Assembly: GCA_011391285.1 (NCBI GenBank) | Contig: JAABQU010000228.1 | Coordinates: 1 to 23,091 of the forward strand | Length of the DNA stretch: 23,091 bases | From: Thiobacillus sp. | GTDB taxonomy: Bacteria; Pseudomonadota; Gammaproteobacteria; Burkholderiales; Thiobacillaceae | Reading direction: 5' to 3' | Shown: positions 14,503-22,898 of the stretch, one piece after another | How the letters are laid out: every line of letters begins with the position of its first letter | Position numbering within the stretch: the first letter of the stretch is position 1 | The notes under the pieces: model-generated | What the model saw: only the letters and a program-made list of their open reading frames with translations | Database searches by the model: none | Told to the model about the DNA's origin: nothing | Program-made: the position numbers and the translations under genes

Positions 14503-15561
14503 ATGGCGCCCCTGAAGAACACTGACCCGCTTCCGATCACCCTGCTCACCGGCTTTCTGGGCAGCGGCAAGACCACGGTACTGAATCACCTGGTGCGCAC
14601 GCTGCCGCGCACCGCCATCCTGATGAACGAGTTCGGCGAAGTCGCGCTCGACCATCAGCTGCTGCAAAAAATGGAAGGCCCGATGGCGCTGCTGTCCGGC
14701 GGCTGCGTCTGCTGCACGATTTCGGGCAGCCTGTCGCCGACGCTGAAAAACCTGTGGATGGCGCGGCAGAAAGGCGATATCCCGCCTTTCGAGCGCGTCG
14801 TCATCGAAACCACCGGCATCGCCGATCCGGCGCCGGTGCTCGACAACCTCTTGCACGACAACTGGGTGCGTGCGCGTTTCCGCCTTGACGGCGTGGTCAC
14901 CACGGTCGACGCGCTGTTCGGCATGGGCCAGCTGGACGAGCATTTCGAGGCGGTGAAACAGGTGGCGGTGGCCGACAAGCTGCTGCTGACCAAGACCGAC
15001 CTCGCACCCGCCGACAGCGTGACCGCCCTGCGCGAACGGCTGGCGACACTGAACCCGGCCGCCGACATCGTGACGGTGACGCACGGCGAACTCGACCCCG
15101 CCGCGATCCAGAACCTCGGGCTGTGGAACGCCGAGACCCGTTCGCTCGAAGTGGTGCGCTGGCTGAAGCCGCAGCGCTACCAGCCCGCCAGCGCGGGCAA
15201 GCTCGGCGGCAAGCCGCGTGCCGTATTGCACGATGCGCGCATCCAGGCCTTTTCGGTGGTCCTCGACGCCCCGCTCGACCGCTACGGCCTGCAGTCGGCG
15301 CTTTCGATGCTTGCCTCGTTCCGGGCCGAGAACCTGCTGCGCTTCAAGGCCATCGTCAACCTGCAGGGTGAACCGCAGCCCACGGTGCTGCACGGGGTCC
15401 AGCACGTGCTCTATCCGGAAGTGAAGCTCGACGCATGGCCGGACAACGACCGCCGCAGCCGCTTCGTCTTCATCGTGCGCGACCTCGACCCGGAATTCGT
15501 CGCCAAACTGCTGGCCGATTTCTCCGGCGCGGCACAAAACCATGCCGGAGTGTCGCCATGA
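14503..15561 (+). CDS. COG0523 (CobW/ZNG/YjiA) GTPase, probable metallochaperone
   Basis: 352 residues. G-domain: Walker A G17-F-L-G-S-G-K-T-T, metal-binding C68-V-C-C71 in G-G-C-V-C-C, the E-T-T-G-I-A-D-P switch region, and a TKTD guanine-specificity motif at 163-166. A CobW C-terminal domain follows (about 245-345). No His-rich linker is seen. Family members pass zinc, cobalt or other metals to client enzymes using GTP. The zinc assignment is inferred from the ZnuA-like and ZnuB-like genes further along. No good ribosome site precedes ATG 14503. Its stop overlaps the yidD ATG (ATGA). Confidence 0.93.
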   Translation: MAPLKNTDPLPITLLTGFLGSGKTTVLNHLVRTLPRTAILMNEFGEVALDHQLLQKMEGPMALLSGGCVCCTISGSLSPTLKNLWMARQKGDIPPFERVVIETTGIADPAPVLDNLLHDNWVRARFRLDGVVTTVDALFGMGQLDEHFEAVKQVAVADKLLLTKTDLAPADSVTALRERLATLNPAADIVTVTHGELDPAAIQNLGLWNAETRSLEVVRWLKPQRYQPASAGKLGGKPRAVLHDARIQAFSVVLDAPLDRYGLQSALSMLASFRAENLLRFKAIVNLQGEPQPTVLHGVQHVLYPEVKLDAWPDNDRRSRFVFIVRDLDPEFVAKLLADFSGAAQNHAGVSP

Positions 15562-15794
15562 ACCTCGGACAAAAGCTGCTGACCGGCTTGATTCGCGTGT
15601 ACCAGCTGGCGCTCTCGCCCTGGCTGGGCAGGCAGTGCCGCTACCTGCCGACCTGCTCGGAATACGGCAAGGAGGCGATCGAGAAACACGGCGCACTCAG
15701 GGGCGGCTGGCTCGCTGCCAAGCGCATCGGCCGCTGCCGTCCCGGCTGCAGCCACGGCTACGACCCGGTGCCGCCGGTCGAACCGCGCAAGTAA
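15558..15794 (+). CDS. yidD: YidD family membrane-protein insertion efficiency factor
   Basis: 78 residues, normal length. Family pattern is clear: an amphipathic N-terminus ([12 protein letters not shown]), then [12 protein letters not shown] in the middle, and a final [14 protein letters not shown]. YidD assists YidC-dependent membrane insertion at the inner face of the inner membrane. GGAG 8 bases upstream supports ATG 15558, which overlaps the GTPase stop. The usual place for yidD is between rnpA and yidC near oriC; neither is here, so the location inside a metal cluster is unusual. Confidence 0.92.
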   Translation: MNLGQKLLTGLIRVYQLALSPWLGRQCRYLPTCSEYGKEAIEKHGALRGGWLAAKRIGRCRPGCSHGYDPVPPVEPRK

Positions 15795-15795
15795 A

Positions 15796-16095
15796 ATGTC
15801 GCCCATGTTGCCGCGCCGCCTGTTTCCCTGGCTGTTCGTACTGGCCCTGCTGTTCGGTCAGGCGACCGCGTTCGCGCATGCGGTCAGCCATCTGGATGCG
15901 CACGATGGCGCGCTGCCCGACAAGGTCTGCGAAGTCTGCGTCGCCCAGGCCAACCTCGGCAGCGCCGTACCGGCAACCGTGTTCAGCCTGCCCGTCGAAA
16001 CCGCCGGCAACACCGAGTTGCCGGCCACGGTGCTGCCGCTCGTCACCGCCTGCTTCAACCACGCGCAAGCCCGCGCCCCGCCCACTCCCGTCTGA
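15796..16095 (+). CDS. Small secreted His/Cys protein (DUF2946-like)
   Basis: 99 residues from ATG 15796, one base after the yidD stop (ATG 15805 is an alternative). An N-terminal signal peptide (positive start, hydrophobic L-F-V-L-A-L-L-F-G) with possible cleavage after A-F-A is followed by a short region with several His and Asp (H-A-V-S-H-L-D-A-H-D) and a C-E-V-C pair, then a plain tail. This pattern fits DUF2946-type small proteins found near metal transport genes. A periplasmic metal-binding role is inference. The protein is short, and its membership of the family is from memory of the pattern. Confidence 0.65.
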   Translation: MSPMLPRRLFPWLFVLALLFGQATAFAHAVSHLDAHDGALPDKVCEVCVAQANLGSAVPATVFSLPVETAGNTELPATVLPLVTACFNHAQARAPPTPV

Positions 16096-16109
16096 AATCC
16101 GAGCCGCAA

Positions 16110-16138
16110 CGTCAGCAGCCCCGCAAGGCCGGCTGACG
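16110..16138 (+). promoter_or_regulatory. Hairpin between the small secreted protein and the outer-membrane protein
   Basis: CGTCAGC (16110-16116) and GCTGACG (16132-16138) are perfectly complementary, with a smaller GCC/GGC pairing inside. The element lies 14 bases after one stop and 26 bases before the next ATG. The bases after it are T-rich but broken (GCGTTCTCATTTC), so it could be a partial terminator, an attenuator or an mRNA-stabilising stem separating the first and second halves of the cluster. I see no AT-rich Zur-type palindrome beside it. Confidence 0.4.
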
Positions 16139-16164
16139 CGTTCTCATTTCTACGGAGTTCAACC

Positions 16165-17505
16165 ATGTTACGACCCGCCCTGCTGGCGGCTGCAGCCGCG
16201 GCCGCCTTTCCGGTTCACGCCGATCCCCAGCTCGACGCCCTGCGCGCCGAATTGCAGGAACTGAAATCCGCCTACGAAACCCGCCTCCAGGCGCTGGAAA
16301 CGCGGCTGCAACTGGCCGAAGCCCGGCCCCCCGCCCCTGCGATCCAGGCCGAACCCGCTGCGCAAGCACCCGCCCGTTCCGGGTTCAACCCGGACATCTC
16401 GCTCATCCTGCAGGGCCGCTATGCGCATCTGGACGACATCGAGCATCGCCACCTCAGCGGCTTTCTTCCGGCCGGACACGACCACGGCGCGCCACGCGGC
16501 TTCTCGCTCGACCACACCGAACTGGTGATGGCGGCCAGTATCGATCCCTATTTCCGCGGTTACTTCAATCTCGCGCTCGCCGACGAGGAAGTCGAAATCG
16601 AGGAAGCCTGGGTGCAGACGACCGGCCTCAGCAACGGCCTGTCGCTCAAGGGCGGCCGCTTCCTGTCCGATCTCGGCTACCAGAACACGCAACACCCGCA
16701 TGCATGGGATTTCGCCGACAACAACCTGATGTACCGCGCACTGTTCGGCGAAGCCTACGGCAACGACGGCGTGCAGCTGAAATGGGTGGCGCCGACCGAG
16801 CTGTTCATGGAACTCGGCTTTGAGGCCGGACGCGGCGCCAACTTCCCCGGCACCGACCGAAACCAGAACGGCATCGGCAGCCATGCCCTGTTCGGCCACC
16901 TCGGCGGCGACGTCGACGTGTCGAACAGCTGGCGCGGCGGACTGTCGTACCTCGCCGCCAAGGCCAGCGTGCGCGAGGGCGAACTCGAAGACCTCTTCGA
17001 CGAGCCTGCCGAAACCCTGTTCTCGGGTACAAGCAAAACATGGGTGGCGGACTTCGTCTGGAAATGGGCGCCCCACGGCAATGCGTCCGAGCGGAATTTC
17101 AAGTTTGCGACCGAGTATTTCCACCGTAGCGAACGCGGCAGCCTGCTGTGCGCGAACAACACCGCCGAGGGCGGCGCCTGCGACGGCACCGAGGATGTGT
17201 ACCGCTCACGCCAGTCAGGCTTCTACGCGCAGGGCGTCTACCAGTTCATGCCGCGCTGGCGCTCCGGCTACCGCTATGACCGCCTGGATCCGGGTACGGT
17301 CGATTTTGGCGCCAACAGCGCCAACCTGCCGGTTACGGATTACAGCCCGACGCGCCATTCGCTGATGCTCGATTACGCACCGTCCGAGTTCTCGCGCCTG
17401 CGCCTGCAATACTCGAGGGACAGGTCGATGGAAAGCGTGAGCGAGAACCAGTGGTTCGTGCAGTATGTCCACAGCCTGGGCGCGCACGGCGCCCACAAGT
17501 TCTGA
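16165..17505 (+). CDS. Outer-membrane beta-barrel protein with His-rich segment (putative metal-linked porin)
   Basis: 446 residues. A signal peptide ends near V-H-A (19), followed by a coiled coil (about 21-52), a Pro/Ala linker, and a barrel of alternating strands ending in a C-terminal Phe, the usual signal for barrel assembly. Residues 88-117 are rich in His (H88, H94, H96, H105, H107, H117). A loop near the middle of the second half carries two Cys that could form a disulfide. The size and layout are porin-like; there is no TonB box or plug domain. GGAG 8 bases upstream supports ATG 16165. Ten bases separate it from the ZnuA-like gene, so a role in zinc entry is plausible but unproven. 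Confidence 0.78.
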   Translation: MLRPALLAAAAAAAFPVHADPQLDALRAELQELKSAYETRLQALETRLQLAEARPPAPAIQAEPAAQAPARSGFNPDISLILQGRYAHLDDIEHRHLSGFLPAGHDHGAPRGFSLDHTELVMAASIDPYFRGYFNLALADEEVEIEEAWVQTTGLSNGLSLKGGRFLSDLGYQNTQHPHAWDFADNNLMYRALFGEAYGNDGVQLKWVAPTELFMELGFEAGRGANFPGTDRNQNGIGSHALFGHLGGDVDVSNSWRGGLSYLAAKASVREGELEDLFDEPAETLFSGTSKTWVADFVWKWAPHGNASERNFKFATEYFHRSERGSLLCANNTAEGGACDGTEDVYRSRQSGFYAQGVYQFMPRWRSGYRYDRLDPGTVDFGANSANLPVTDYSPTRHSLMLDYAPSEFSRLRLQYSRDRSMESVSENQWFVQYVHSLGAHGAHKF

Positions 17506-17515
17506 GGAGAACAGC

Positions 17516-18409
17516 ATGAAGCGACTGCTGGTTTTTCTCATCCTGTGGCTGCCCGTCTACGCGCATGCCGCCCTCAACATCTTCGCCTGCGAGCCGGAAT
17601 GGGCCGCCCTGGCGAAGGAAATCGGCGGCGACGACGTCAGGGTCTATGCCGCCACCACCGCCCTGCAGGATCCGCACCGCATCGAAGCGCGGCCCAGCCT
17701 GATCGCGCAAATGCGGCGCGCAAACCTGGTCGTGTGTACCGGCGCGGAGCTGGAAGCCGGCTGGCTGCCGGTGCTGCTGCAGAACGCCAACAACGCCGCG
17801 GTGCAGCCGGGCCGCCCGGGCTATTTCGAGGCGGCCCGGTTTGTGCCGCTGCTGGAAAAGCCGGCGCGACTCGACCGTGCCGACGGCGACGTGCATGCCG
17901 CCGGCAACCCGCACCTCCACACCGACCCGCGCAACATCCTGCGCGTAGCCGAGGCGCTGGCGGCGCGGATGATCGAGGTCGACCCGGCGAATGCGGCAGC
18001 GCATCGCGCGCGCGGCCAGGCGTTCGCCGCGCGCTGGCAGGCGGCCATCGCACGCTGGGAAGCCCGCGCCGCATCGCTGAGAAACCTGCCGGTGGCGGTG
18101 CAGCACAAATCCTTCTCCTACCTGCTGGCCTGGCTGTGGATGACCGAAGTCGCGGTCCTGGAACCCAGGCCGGGCGTCGAGCCCTCGGTCGGCCATCTGG
18201 CACGGGTGGCAGCACGCTTGCAGACGACCCCGGCAAAAATGGTGCTGCGCGCGGCCTACCAAAGCCCGCGCCCGGCCGACTGGCTGGCGAAGCGCGCCGG
18301 CATCCCCGCGCTGGAGCTGCCCTACAGCGTGGGCGGCAATGATCGCGCACAGGACCTCTTTGGCCTGTTTGACGATACCCTCAATCAACTGCTTGAAGCC
18401 GCGCCATGA
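17516..18409 (+). CDS. Zinc/metal ABC transporter substrate-binding protein (ZnuA-like, cluster 9)
   Basis: 297 residues. A signal peptide (M-K-R-L-L, cleaved after A-H-A) precedes the two-lobed binding fold. Metal ligands expected for the family are in place: H54 in D-P-H, H133 in N-P-H-L-H-T-D-P, H197 in Q-H-K-S-F-S-Y and an acidic residue near D276. A long His-rich loop, typical of many zinc-specific ZnuA proteins, is absent. It captures a divalent metal in the periplasm and passes it to the permease encoded next. AGGAG lies 6 bases before ATG 17516. The stop overlaps the permease ATG. Confidence 0.9.
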   Translation: MKRLLVFLILWLPVYAHAALNIFACEPEWAALAKEIGGDDVRVYAATTALQDPHRIEARPSLIAQMRRANLVVCTGAELEAGWLPVLLQNANNAAVQPGRPGYFEAARFVPLLEKPARLDRADGDVHAAGNPHLHTDPRNILRVAEALAARMIEVDPANAAAHRARGQAFAARWQAAIARWEARAASLRNLPVAVQHKSFSYLLAWLWMTEVAVLEPRPGVEPSVGHLARVAARLQTTPAKMVLRAAYQSPRPADWLAKRAGIPALELPYSVGGNDRAQDLFGLFDDTLNQLLEAAP

Positions 18410-19152
18410 ACCTCACCGCACTCGATCTGCTGCTGTGGCCGTTCATTGTCGGCCTGCTGGTGCTGGCGACTCACGTCCCGCTGGGACGCAGGGTGCTGGT
18501 ACGCGGCATCATCTTCCTCGACCTGGCGGTGGCGCAGCTGGCCGTGCTCGGCGTGGTTGCGGCGCACGCGCTGGATCTCGCCGCCGACGGCTGGCCCACC
18601 CAACTGGCAGCGGCCGCCGCCGCGCTAGTCGGCGCGACGCTCCTGGCCGGATGCGAGCGACGCTGGCCACAAATCCAGGAAGCGCTGATCGGTTCCACCT
18701 TCGTGGTCGCCGCCAGCGCCGCGGTGCTGCTGCTGGCGGGCGACCCGCACGGCGGCGAGCACCTGGCCGAACTGCTCAGCGGGCAAATCCTGTGGGCGAC
18801 GCCCGCACAGGCGATCCGGATAGCCGTGCTGTATGGCGCCTTGCTGGCGTTCATGTCCTGGCGCAGCGAACGCCTCGGCGGACTCGGGTTCTATCTGGTC
18901 TTTGCGCTGGCGATCACCGCATCGGTGCAGCTGGTCGGGGTATATCTGGTGTTCGCCAGCCTGATTTTGCCTGCGCTGGCGGTGCGCGGCCTGCCTGTTC
19001 GTCCCGCGCTGCTGGCCGGATGGACCGCGGGAGGACTGGCGTACGCGGCAGGTCTGGCGGCGTCCGCACGGTTCGACTGGCCAGCCGGACCCGCGATTGT
19101 GATCGGGCTCGCCGCCGTCGCCCTTATTGCCGCGGCAGTTCGACAGCGCTAG
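18406..19152 (+). CDS. ABC-3 family metal permease (ZnuB-like)
   Basis: 248 residues, about seven hydrophobic segments, in the ABC-3 family of zinc/manganese/iron importers. The V-R-G-I-I-F-L-D-L-A-V-A-Q-L-A segment (about residues 32-46) and the Y-L-V-F-A-S-L-I-L-P-A-L-A segment near 180 match the family. It starts at ATG 18406 inside an ATGA overlap with the binding-protein stop, so the two are translationally coupled. No ABC ATPase gene is found on either side, which is odd for this system. It has no DNA-encoded explanation here: the ATPase must come from elsewhere or the pair has lost it. Confidence 0.88.
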   Translation: MNLTALDLLLWPFIVGLLVLATHVPLGRRVLVRGIIFLDLAVAQLAVLGVVAAHALDLAADGWPTQLAAAAAALVGATLLAGCERRWPQIQEALIGSTFVVAASAAVLLLAGDPHGGEHLAELLSGQILWATPAQAIRIAVLYGALLAFMSWRSERLGGLGFYLVFALAITASVQLVGVYLVFASLILPALAVRGLPVRPALLAGWTAGGLAYAAGLAASARFDWPAGPAIVIGLAAVALIAAAVRQR

Positions 19153-19189
19153 TATCCGTACTGAACCCCTTTTCCGACCCCCCTATTCA

Positions 19190-20308
19190 GTGGCTCTCCC
19201 GTTTTTCAAAAAAGGCAAGGACAAGCCCGCCAGCCCCGCGCGCAAGCCGTCATCGCCCGCCGCCCCTGCTGCAGAACCGCAGCACAGCGAAACCCTGATG
19301 ACCATGGACATGAGCGCCACGGGCATCGTTGTGGAGGAAAACAGCGGTGCGCCGCAGTCGCCGGTCGACGAAGCGGCCATCCTCTATTCCAGCGGCCAGT
19401 CCGACATGGCCGAGCGTTTGCTGCGGGATGTTCTGGCAACAGGTGACCGCCGCGCCTGGCACATGCTGTTCGATCTTTACTGCCTGCAGAGCCGCGAAAA
19501 GGAGTTCGAGCAATTGGCGCTGGATTACGCGATGCGTTTTGAAACCTCGCCGCCGGTCTGGCAAAAATTGGGGGGGAACGGTGCCTCCAAGCCTTTGCAG
19601 GCACAGGCCACCAGTCTGGAATTGCCGAGCCTGCTCGACAAGGCCGCAGCCGCGACCTTGCGCGAAGGCATCGACGCCACCCCCAAAAATTCCGCGGTGC
19701 GGATCGATTTTTCGCGCATCGCCATGATCGACGAATCAGGCGCGGATGAGTGCGCCAGGACGCTCGCCGCTGCGCGCAAGGCCAAGCGCAAGCTCCAGGT
19801 CAGTGGCGTCGACACCCTGATCGCATTGCTGCAGGACCTGAACCGTGCCACCCACAGCCGTGCCGTGCACTGGCTGCTGCTGCTGGAGCTCTACCAGACG
19901 CTGGGCCAGCAGGAAAACTTCGAAGATCTGGCGGTCGATTATGCGGTGCGCTTCGAGATGTCACCACCGTCATGGAGCGAGGTGCAGGCTGCCGAAGTGG
20001 TGAAGGCCGCGCCTACGGAGCCGCACGACGAAGCCCTGTATCTGAGTGGCGAAATCACGCCCGCCAACGATAGCGCCCTGCAGCAGTTCGGCAGTTACGC
20101 GGCCACTCATAACGAAGTGCTGGTCGACCTCTCCCAGGTCACCCGCGTCGATTACGGCAGCGTCAGCCAGTTCATCGGCGTACTGATGCAGTGCCTGGGA
20201 AGCGGCAAGGCCATCACCCTGCGCGGCCACAATGCGCTCATCCACGAACTCTTCCATGTCATGGGCATCGACCAGCTGGCGCAACTCGCACCGCGTCACC
20301 CCAACTGA
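19190..20308 (+). CDS. Protein with two helical-repeat/STAS units
   Basis: 372 residues from GTG 19190 (M-A-L-P-F-F-K-K); no clear ribosome site, and an ATG at 19298 is a fallback start. After a basic Pro/Ala linker comes a helical repeat (about 60-125), a STAS-like domain (about 140-215), a second helical repeat (about 220-265) and a second STAS-like domain (about 280-368). The repeats match closely: LALDYAMRFETSPPVW at 109-124 and LAVDYAVRFEMSPPSW at 247-262. STAS domains act in anti-sigma antagonists and sensors. No kinase or phosphatase partner is nearby. The exact role is unknown. Confidence 0.75.
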   Translation: MALPFFKKGKDKPASPARKPSSPAAPAAEPQHSETLMTMDMSATGIVVEENSGAPQSPVDEAAILYSSGQSDMAERLLRDVLATGDRRAWHMLFDLYCLQSREKEFEQLALDYAMRFETSPPVWQKLGGNGASKPLQAQATSLELPSLLDKAAAATLREGIDATPKNSAVRIDFSRIAMIDESGADECARTLAAARKAKRKLQVSGVDTLIALLQDLNRATHSRAVHWLLLLELYQTLGQQENFEDLAVDYAVRFEMSPPSWSEVQAAEVVKAAPTEPHDEALYLSGEITPANDSALQQFGSYAATHNEVLVDLSQVTRVDYGSVSQFIGVLMQCLGSGKAITLRGHNALIHELFHVMGIDQLAQLAPRHPN

Positions 20309-20320
20309 TCCCGTTCCGCC

Positions 20321-20911
20321 ATGTCCGATGCCCTGATTGCCCAGGCCGCGCTTGCCGCCGCCGTGGCATGGGGAGCCGGCTTTCGCCTGTATGCAGTGGT
20401 ACTGGGCCTCGGCCTCCTGGGCTGGTTCGGCGCGCTTGACCTGCCCGAGTCGCTGCAGGTGCTGTCGCATCCGCTGGTCCTCGGCATCAGCGGCTTCCTG
20501 ACGCTGGCTGAATTCATCGGCGACAAGATCCCCTGGATCGACAGCGTGTCGGACGCAATCCACACCTTCATTCGCATTCCCGCCGGGGCCGCGCTGGCTG
20601 CCGCCTTCTTCGGCGACAGCGGTGCCGCCCTGCAGGCATCTGCGGCACTGCTGGGCGGCACCTTCGCCGCGGGCAGCCACATCGCCAAGGCTGGCACGCG
20701 CGCCCTGATCAACACCTCGCCGGAACCGCTCAGCAACATTGCCGCCTCGTTCGGCGAAGAGGGCCTGCTGATCGGTGGCCTGTGGCTGGCCTTCTTTTAC
20801 CCGCTGGCCTTCCTTGCCGCACTGGCGGTGTTCATGCTCGTCACGCTGTGGATGCTGCGCCGGTTGTGGCGCTGGCTGCGACAGGGCAGGTCGCAGCCTG
20901 AACCCGACTGA
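20321..20911 (+). CDS. DUF4126 membrane protein
   Basis: 196 residues with about five hydrophobic segments; the [14 protein letters not shown] segment (around 70-83) and a G-A-G-F-R-L-Y start are typical of DUF4126. The function of the family is unknown; it is an inner-membrane protein. The C-terminal end is strongly basic (R-R-L-W-R-W-L-R), pointing to the cytoplasm. It begins 12 bases after the STAS protein, so the two are likely co-transcribed. No ribosome site stands out. Confidence 0.83.
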   Translation: MSDALIAQAALAAAVAWGAGFRLYAVVLGLGLLGWFGALDLPESLQVLSHPLVLGISGFLTLAEFIGDKIPWIDSVSDAIHTFIRIPAGAALAAAFFGDSGAALQASAALLGGTFAAGSHIAKAGTRALINTSPEPLSNIAASFGEEGLLIGGLWLAFFYPLAFLAALAVFMLVTLWMLRRLWRWLRQGRSQPEPD

Positions 20912-20919
20912 GCGTCATT

Positions 20920-20925
20920 TATAAT
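20920..20925 (+). promoter_or_regulatory. Perfect -10 element (TATAAT) just ahead of hslV
   Basis: TATAAT at 20920-20925 lies in a GC-rich region, only 6 bases before the hslV ATG. The best -35 (CTGAAC at 20898-20903, spacing 16) is poor. If the element is used, transcription would start at about 20931-20933, that is at the ATG itself, giving a leaderless mRNA; no ribosome site is present for hslV. Read-through from upstream is the alternative. Confidence 0.45.
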
Positions 20926-20931
20926 GGCGCG

Positions 20932-21498
20932 ATGGAACAATATCGCGGCACCACCATCCTCTCCGTTCGCCGGGGTTCCGAAGTCGCCCTTGGCGGCGAC
21001 GGCCAGGTCACCCTCGGCAACATCGTCATCAAATCCACCGCGCGCAAGATCCGGCGCCTGCATCAAGACAAGGTGCTGGCCGGATTCGCCGGCGGCACCG
21101 CTGATGCGTTCACCCTGTTCGAGCGCTTCGAGGCCAAGCTCGACAAGCACTCGGGGCACCTGCTCAGAAGCGCGGTTGAACTCGCCAAGGACTGGCGCAC
21201 CGACCGCATGCTGCGCCGCCTCGAAGCCATGCTGGCCGTGGCCGATCGTGAGTACTCGCTCATCATCACCGGCAACGGCGACGTGCTGGAACCCGAACTT
21301 GGCATTGCCGCGATCGGCTCCGGCGGCGCCTATGCCCAGTCCGCTGCCCGCGCGCTGCTTGAAAATACCGACCTGCCGCCGCTTGAAATCGTCAAAAAGA
21401 GCCTCACCATCGCAGGGGACATCTGCATTTACTCGAACCAGAACCACGTAATCGAAGTGCTAGGGAACAGGGATCAGGATTCAGGAGCCAGGGAATGA
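20932..21498 (+). CDS. hslV: ATP-dependent protease subunit HslV (ClpQ)
   Basis: 188 residues. HslV is the threonine protease of the HslUV complex in the cytoplasm. The N-terminal pro-segment M-E-Q-Y-R-G precedes T7, the catalytic nucleophile after processing, in G-T-T-I-L-S-V-R-R. The rest is a standard HslV up to N-H-V-I-E-V-L. After that an 11-residue tail ([11 protein letters not shown]) is encoded by a REP-like repeat and differs from usual HslV ends, which are shorter. ATG 20932 is preferred to the out-of-frame ATG at 20924. hslU follows 77 bases downstream. Confidence 0.96.
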   Translation: MEQYRGTTILSVRRGSEVALGGDGQVTLGNIVIKSTARKIRRLHQDKVLAGFAGGTADAFTLFERFEAKLDKHSGHLLRSAVELAKDWRTDRMLRRLEAMLAVADREYSLIITGNGDVLEPELGIAAIGSGGAYAQSAARALLENTDLPPLEIVKKSLTIAGDICIYSNQNHVIEVLGNRDQDSGARE

Positions 21499-21566
21499 GC
21501 GGCCTCTGGCCGCGCCCTGAGAAAACCGCGAAGCGACAAAGCCCCCTGATTCCCGACCTCTGAATC
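21478..21566. repeat. Imperfect inverted repeat (REP-like) between hslV and hslU
   Basis: The left arm (21478-21499, beginning GATTCAGGAG) and the reverse complement of the right arm (21546-21566) match at about 17 of 22 positions. Between them is a perfect 6-bp stem GCGGCC/GGCCGC (21499-21513) with a TCT loop. The left arm continues leftward as short imperfect units of the form GGGATCAGGATTCAGG. The element overlaps the end of hslV. Such arrays are a common type of intergenic repeat; copy number elsewhere cannot be seen here. Confidence 0.55.
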
Positions 21567-21575
21567 GTGCCCCCT

Positions 21576-22898
21576 ATGACCCCCAAAGAAATCGTCCACG
21601 AACTCGACAAGCACATTGTCGGCCAGGCCGCAGCCAAGCGCGCGGTCGCGGTCGCGCTGCGCAACCGCTGGCGGCGCCAGCAGGTCGATGAGCCGCTGCG
21701 CCAGGAAATCACGCCGAAAAATATTCTCATGATCGGCCCGACCGGCGTCGGCAAGACCGAGATCGCGCGCCGCCTGGCGCGGCTGGCCAACGCACCCTTC
21801 ATCAAGATCGAGGCGACCAAATTCACCGAGGTCGGCTACGTTGGGCGCGACGTCGACACCATCATCCGCGACCTGATGGAAACCGCCGTCAAGCAGATGC
21901 GCGAGCAGGCCACCTCCAAGGTACAGTTCCGCGCCGAGGAAGCCGCCGAGGAGCGCGTCCTCGACGCGCTGCTACCGCCACCGCGCAGCGTTGGCTTCAA
22001 TGAACCCGAGCCGCCGCGCGAGGAAGGCGCGGCGCGTCAGCGCTTCCGCAAGATGCTGCGCGAGGGCCAGCTCGACGACAAGGAAATCGAGATCGAGCTC
22101 GCCGCGGTCAGCCCCAGCATGGAAATCTTCACCCCGCCGGGCATGGAAGACCTGTCGCAGCAGTTGCAGGGCATGTTCGCCAACCTCGGACAAAGCCGCC
22201 GGCAGAGCCGCAAGCTGAAGGTGCGCGAAGCCATGAAGCTCCTGACCGAGGAGGAAGCCGGGCGCCTGATCAATGACGAGGACACCAAGCAGCAGGCGCT
22301 CGAAGCGGTGGAACAGAACGGCATCGTGTTCCTGGATGAAATCGACAAGATCGCCACCCGCAGCGAGGCCCACGGCAGCGACGTGTCGCGCCAGGGGGTG
22401 CAGCGCGACCTGCTGCCGCTGATCGAGGGCACGACCGTCTCGACCAAATACGGCATGGTGAAGACCGACCACATCCTGTTCATCGCCAGCGGCGCGTTCC
22501 ATCTGTCCAAGCCGTCCGATCTCATCCCGGAATTGCAGGGACGGTTGCCGATCCGTGTCGAACTACAGGCGCTCTCGGTGGAAGATTTCGAGCGCATCCT
22601 GACTTCCACCGACGCCTGCCTGACGCGCCAGTACGAGGCACTCCTGGCAACTGAAGGTGTCACGCTCAGGTTCACCGGTGACGGCATCCGCCGCCTCGCC
22701 GAGATCGCCTTCGAGGTCAACGAGCGCACCGAAAACATCGGCGCGAGGCGGCTGCACACGGTGATGGAAAAGCTGCTGGAAGATATCTCCTTCGACGCCG
22801 GCAGTGTCACGGGGGAATACGTGGTCGATGCCGAAGCGGTCACCACACGGCTGGCTGCGCTGGCCGCCCGCGAAGACCTCGCGCGCTATGTCTTGTAG
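21576..22898 (+). CDS. hslU: ATP-dependent protease ATPase subunit HslU (ClpY)
   Basis: 440 residues, normal length. HslU is the AAA+ unfoldase that feeds HslV. Walker A G54-P-T-G-V-G-K-T61, pore loop G87-Y-V-G90, the charged intermediate domain (about 110-235), Walker B V251-F-L-D-E255, and a C-terminus ending L-A-R-Y-V-L that should insert into HslV. ATG 21576 gives the usual [11 protein letters not shown] start; an in-frame GTG at 21567 adds only three residues. There is no ribosome site, so coupling to hslV across the repeat is unclear. Confidence 0.97.
   Translation: MTPKEIVHELDKHIVGQAAAKRAVAVALRNRWRRQQVDEPLRQEITPKNILMIGPTGVGKTEIARRLARLANAPFIKIEATKFTEVGYVGRDVDTIIRDLMETAVKQMREQATSKVQFRAEEAAEERVLDALLPPPRSVGFNEPEPPREEGAARQRFRKMLREGQLDDKEIEIELAAVSPSMEIFTPPGMEDLSQQLQGMFANLGQSRRQSRKLKVREAMKLLTEEEAGRLINDEDTKQQALEAVEQNGIVFLDEIDKIATRSEAHGSDVSRQGVQRDLLPLIEGTTVSTKYGMVKTDHILFIASGAFHLSKPSDLIPELQGRLPIRVELQALSVEDFERILTSTDACLTRQYEALLATEGVTLRFTGDGIRRLAEIAFEVNERTENIGARRLHTVMEKLLEDISFDAGSVTGEYVVDAEAVTTRLAALAAREDLARYVL

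Noticed and set aside
14071..15696. 541-codon minus-strand open frame
   Set aside because: It lies opposite dksA, the COG0523 GTPase and yidD, all with clear motifs on the plus strand.
14000..16165. Zur-binding palindrome ahead of dksA or the outer-membrane protein
   Set aside because: I looked for an AT-rich TGTTATA-type palindrome and found none; a divergent motif cannot be excluded.
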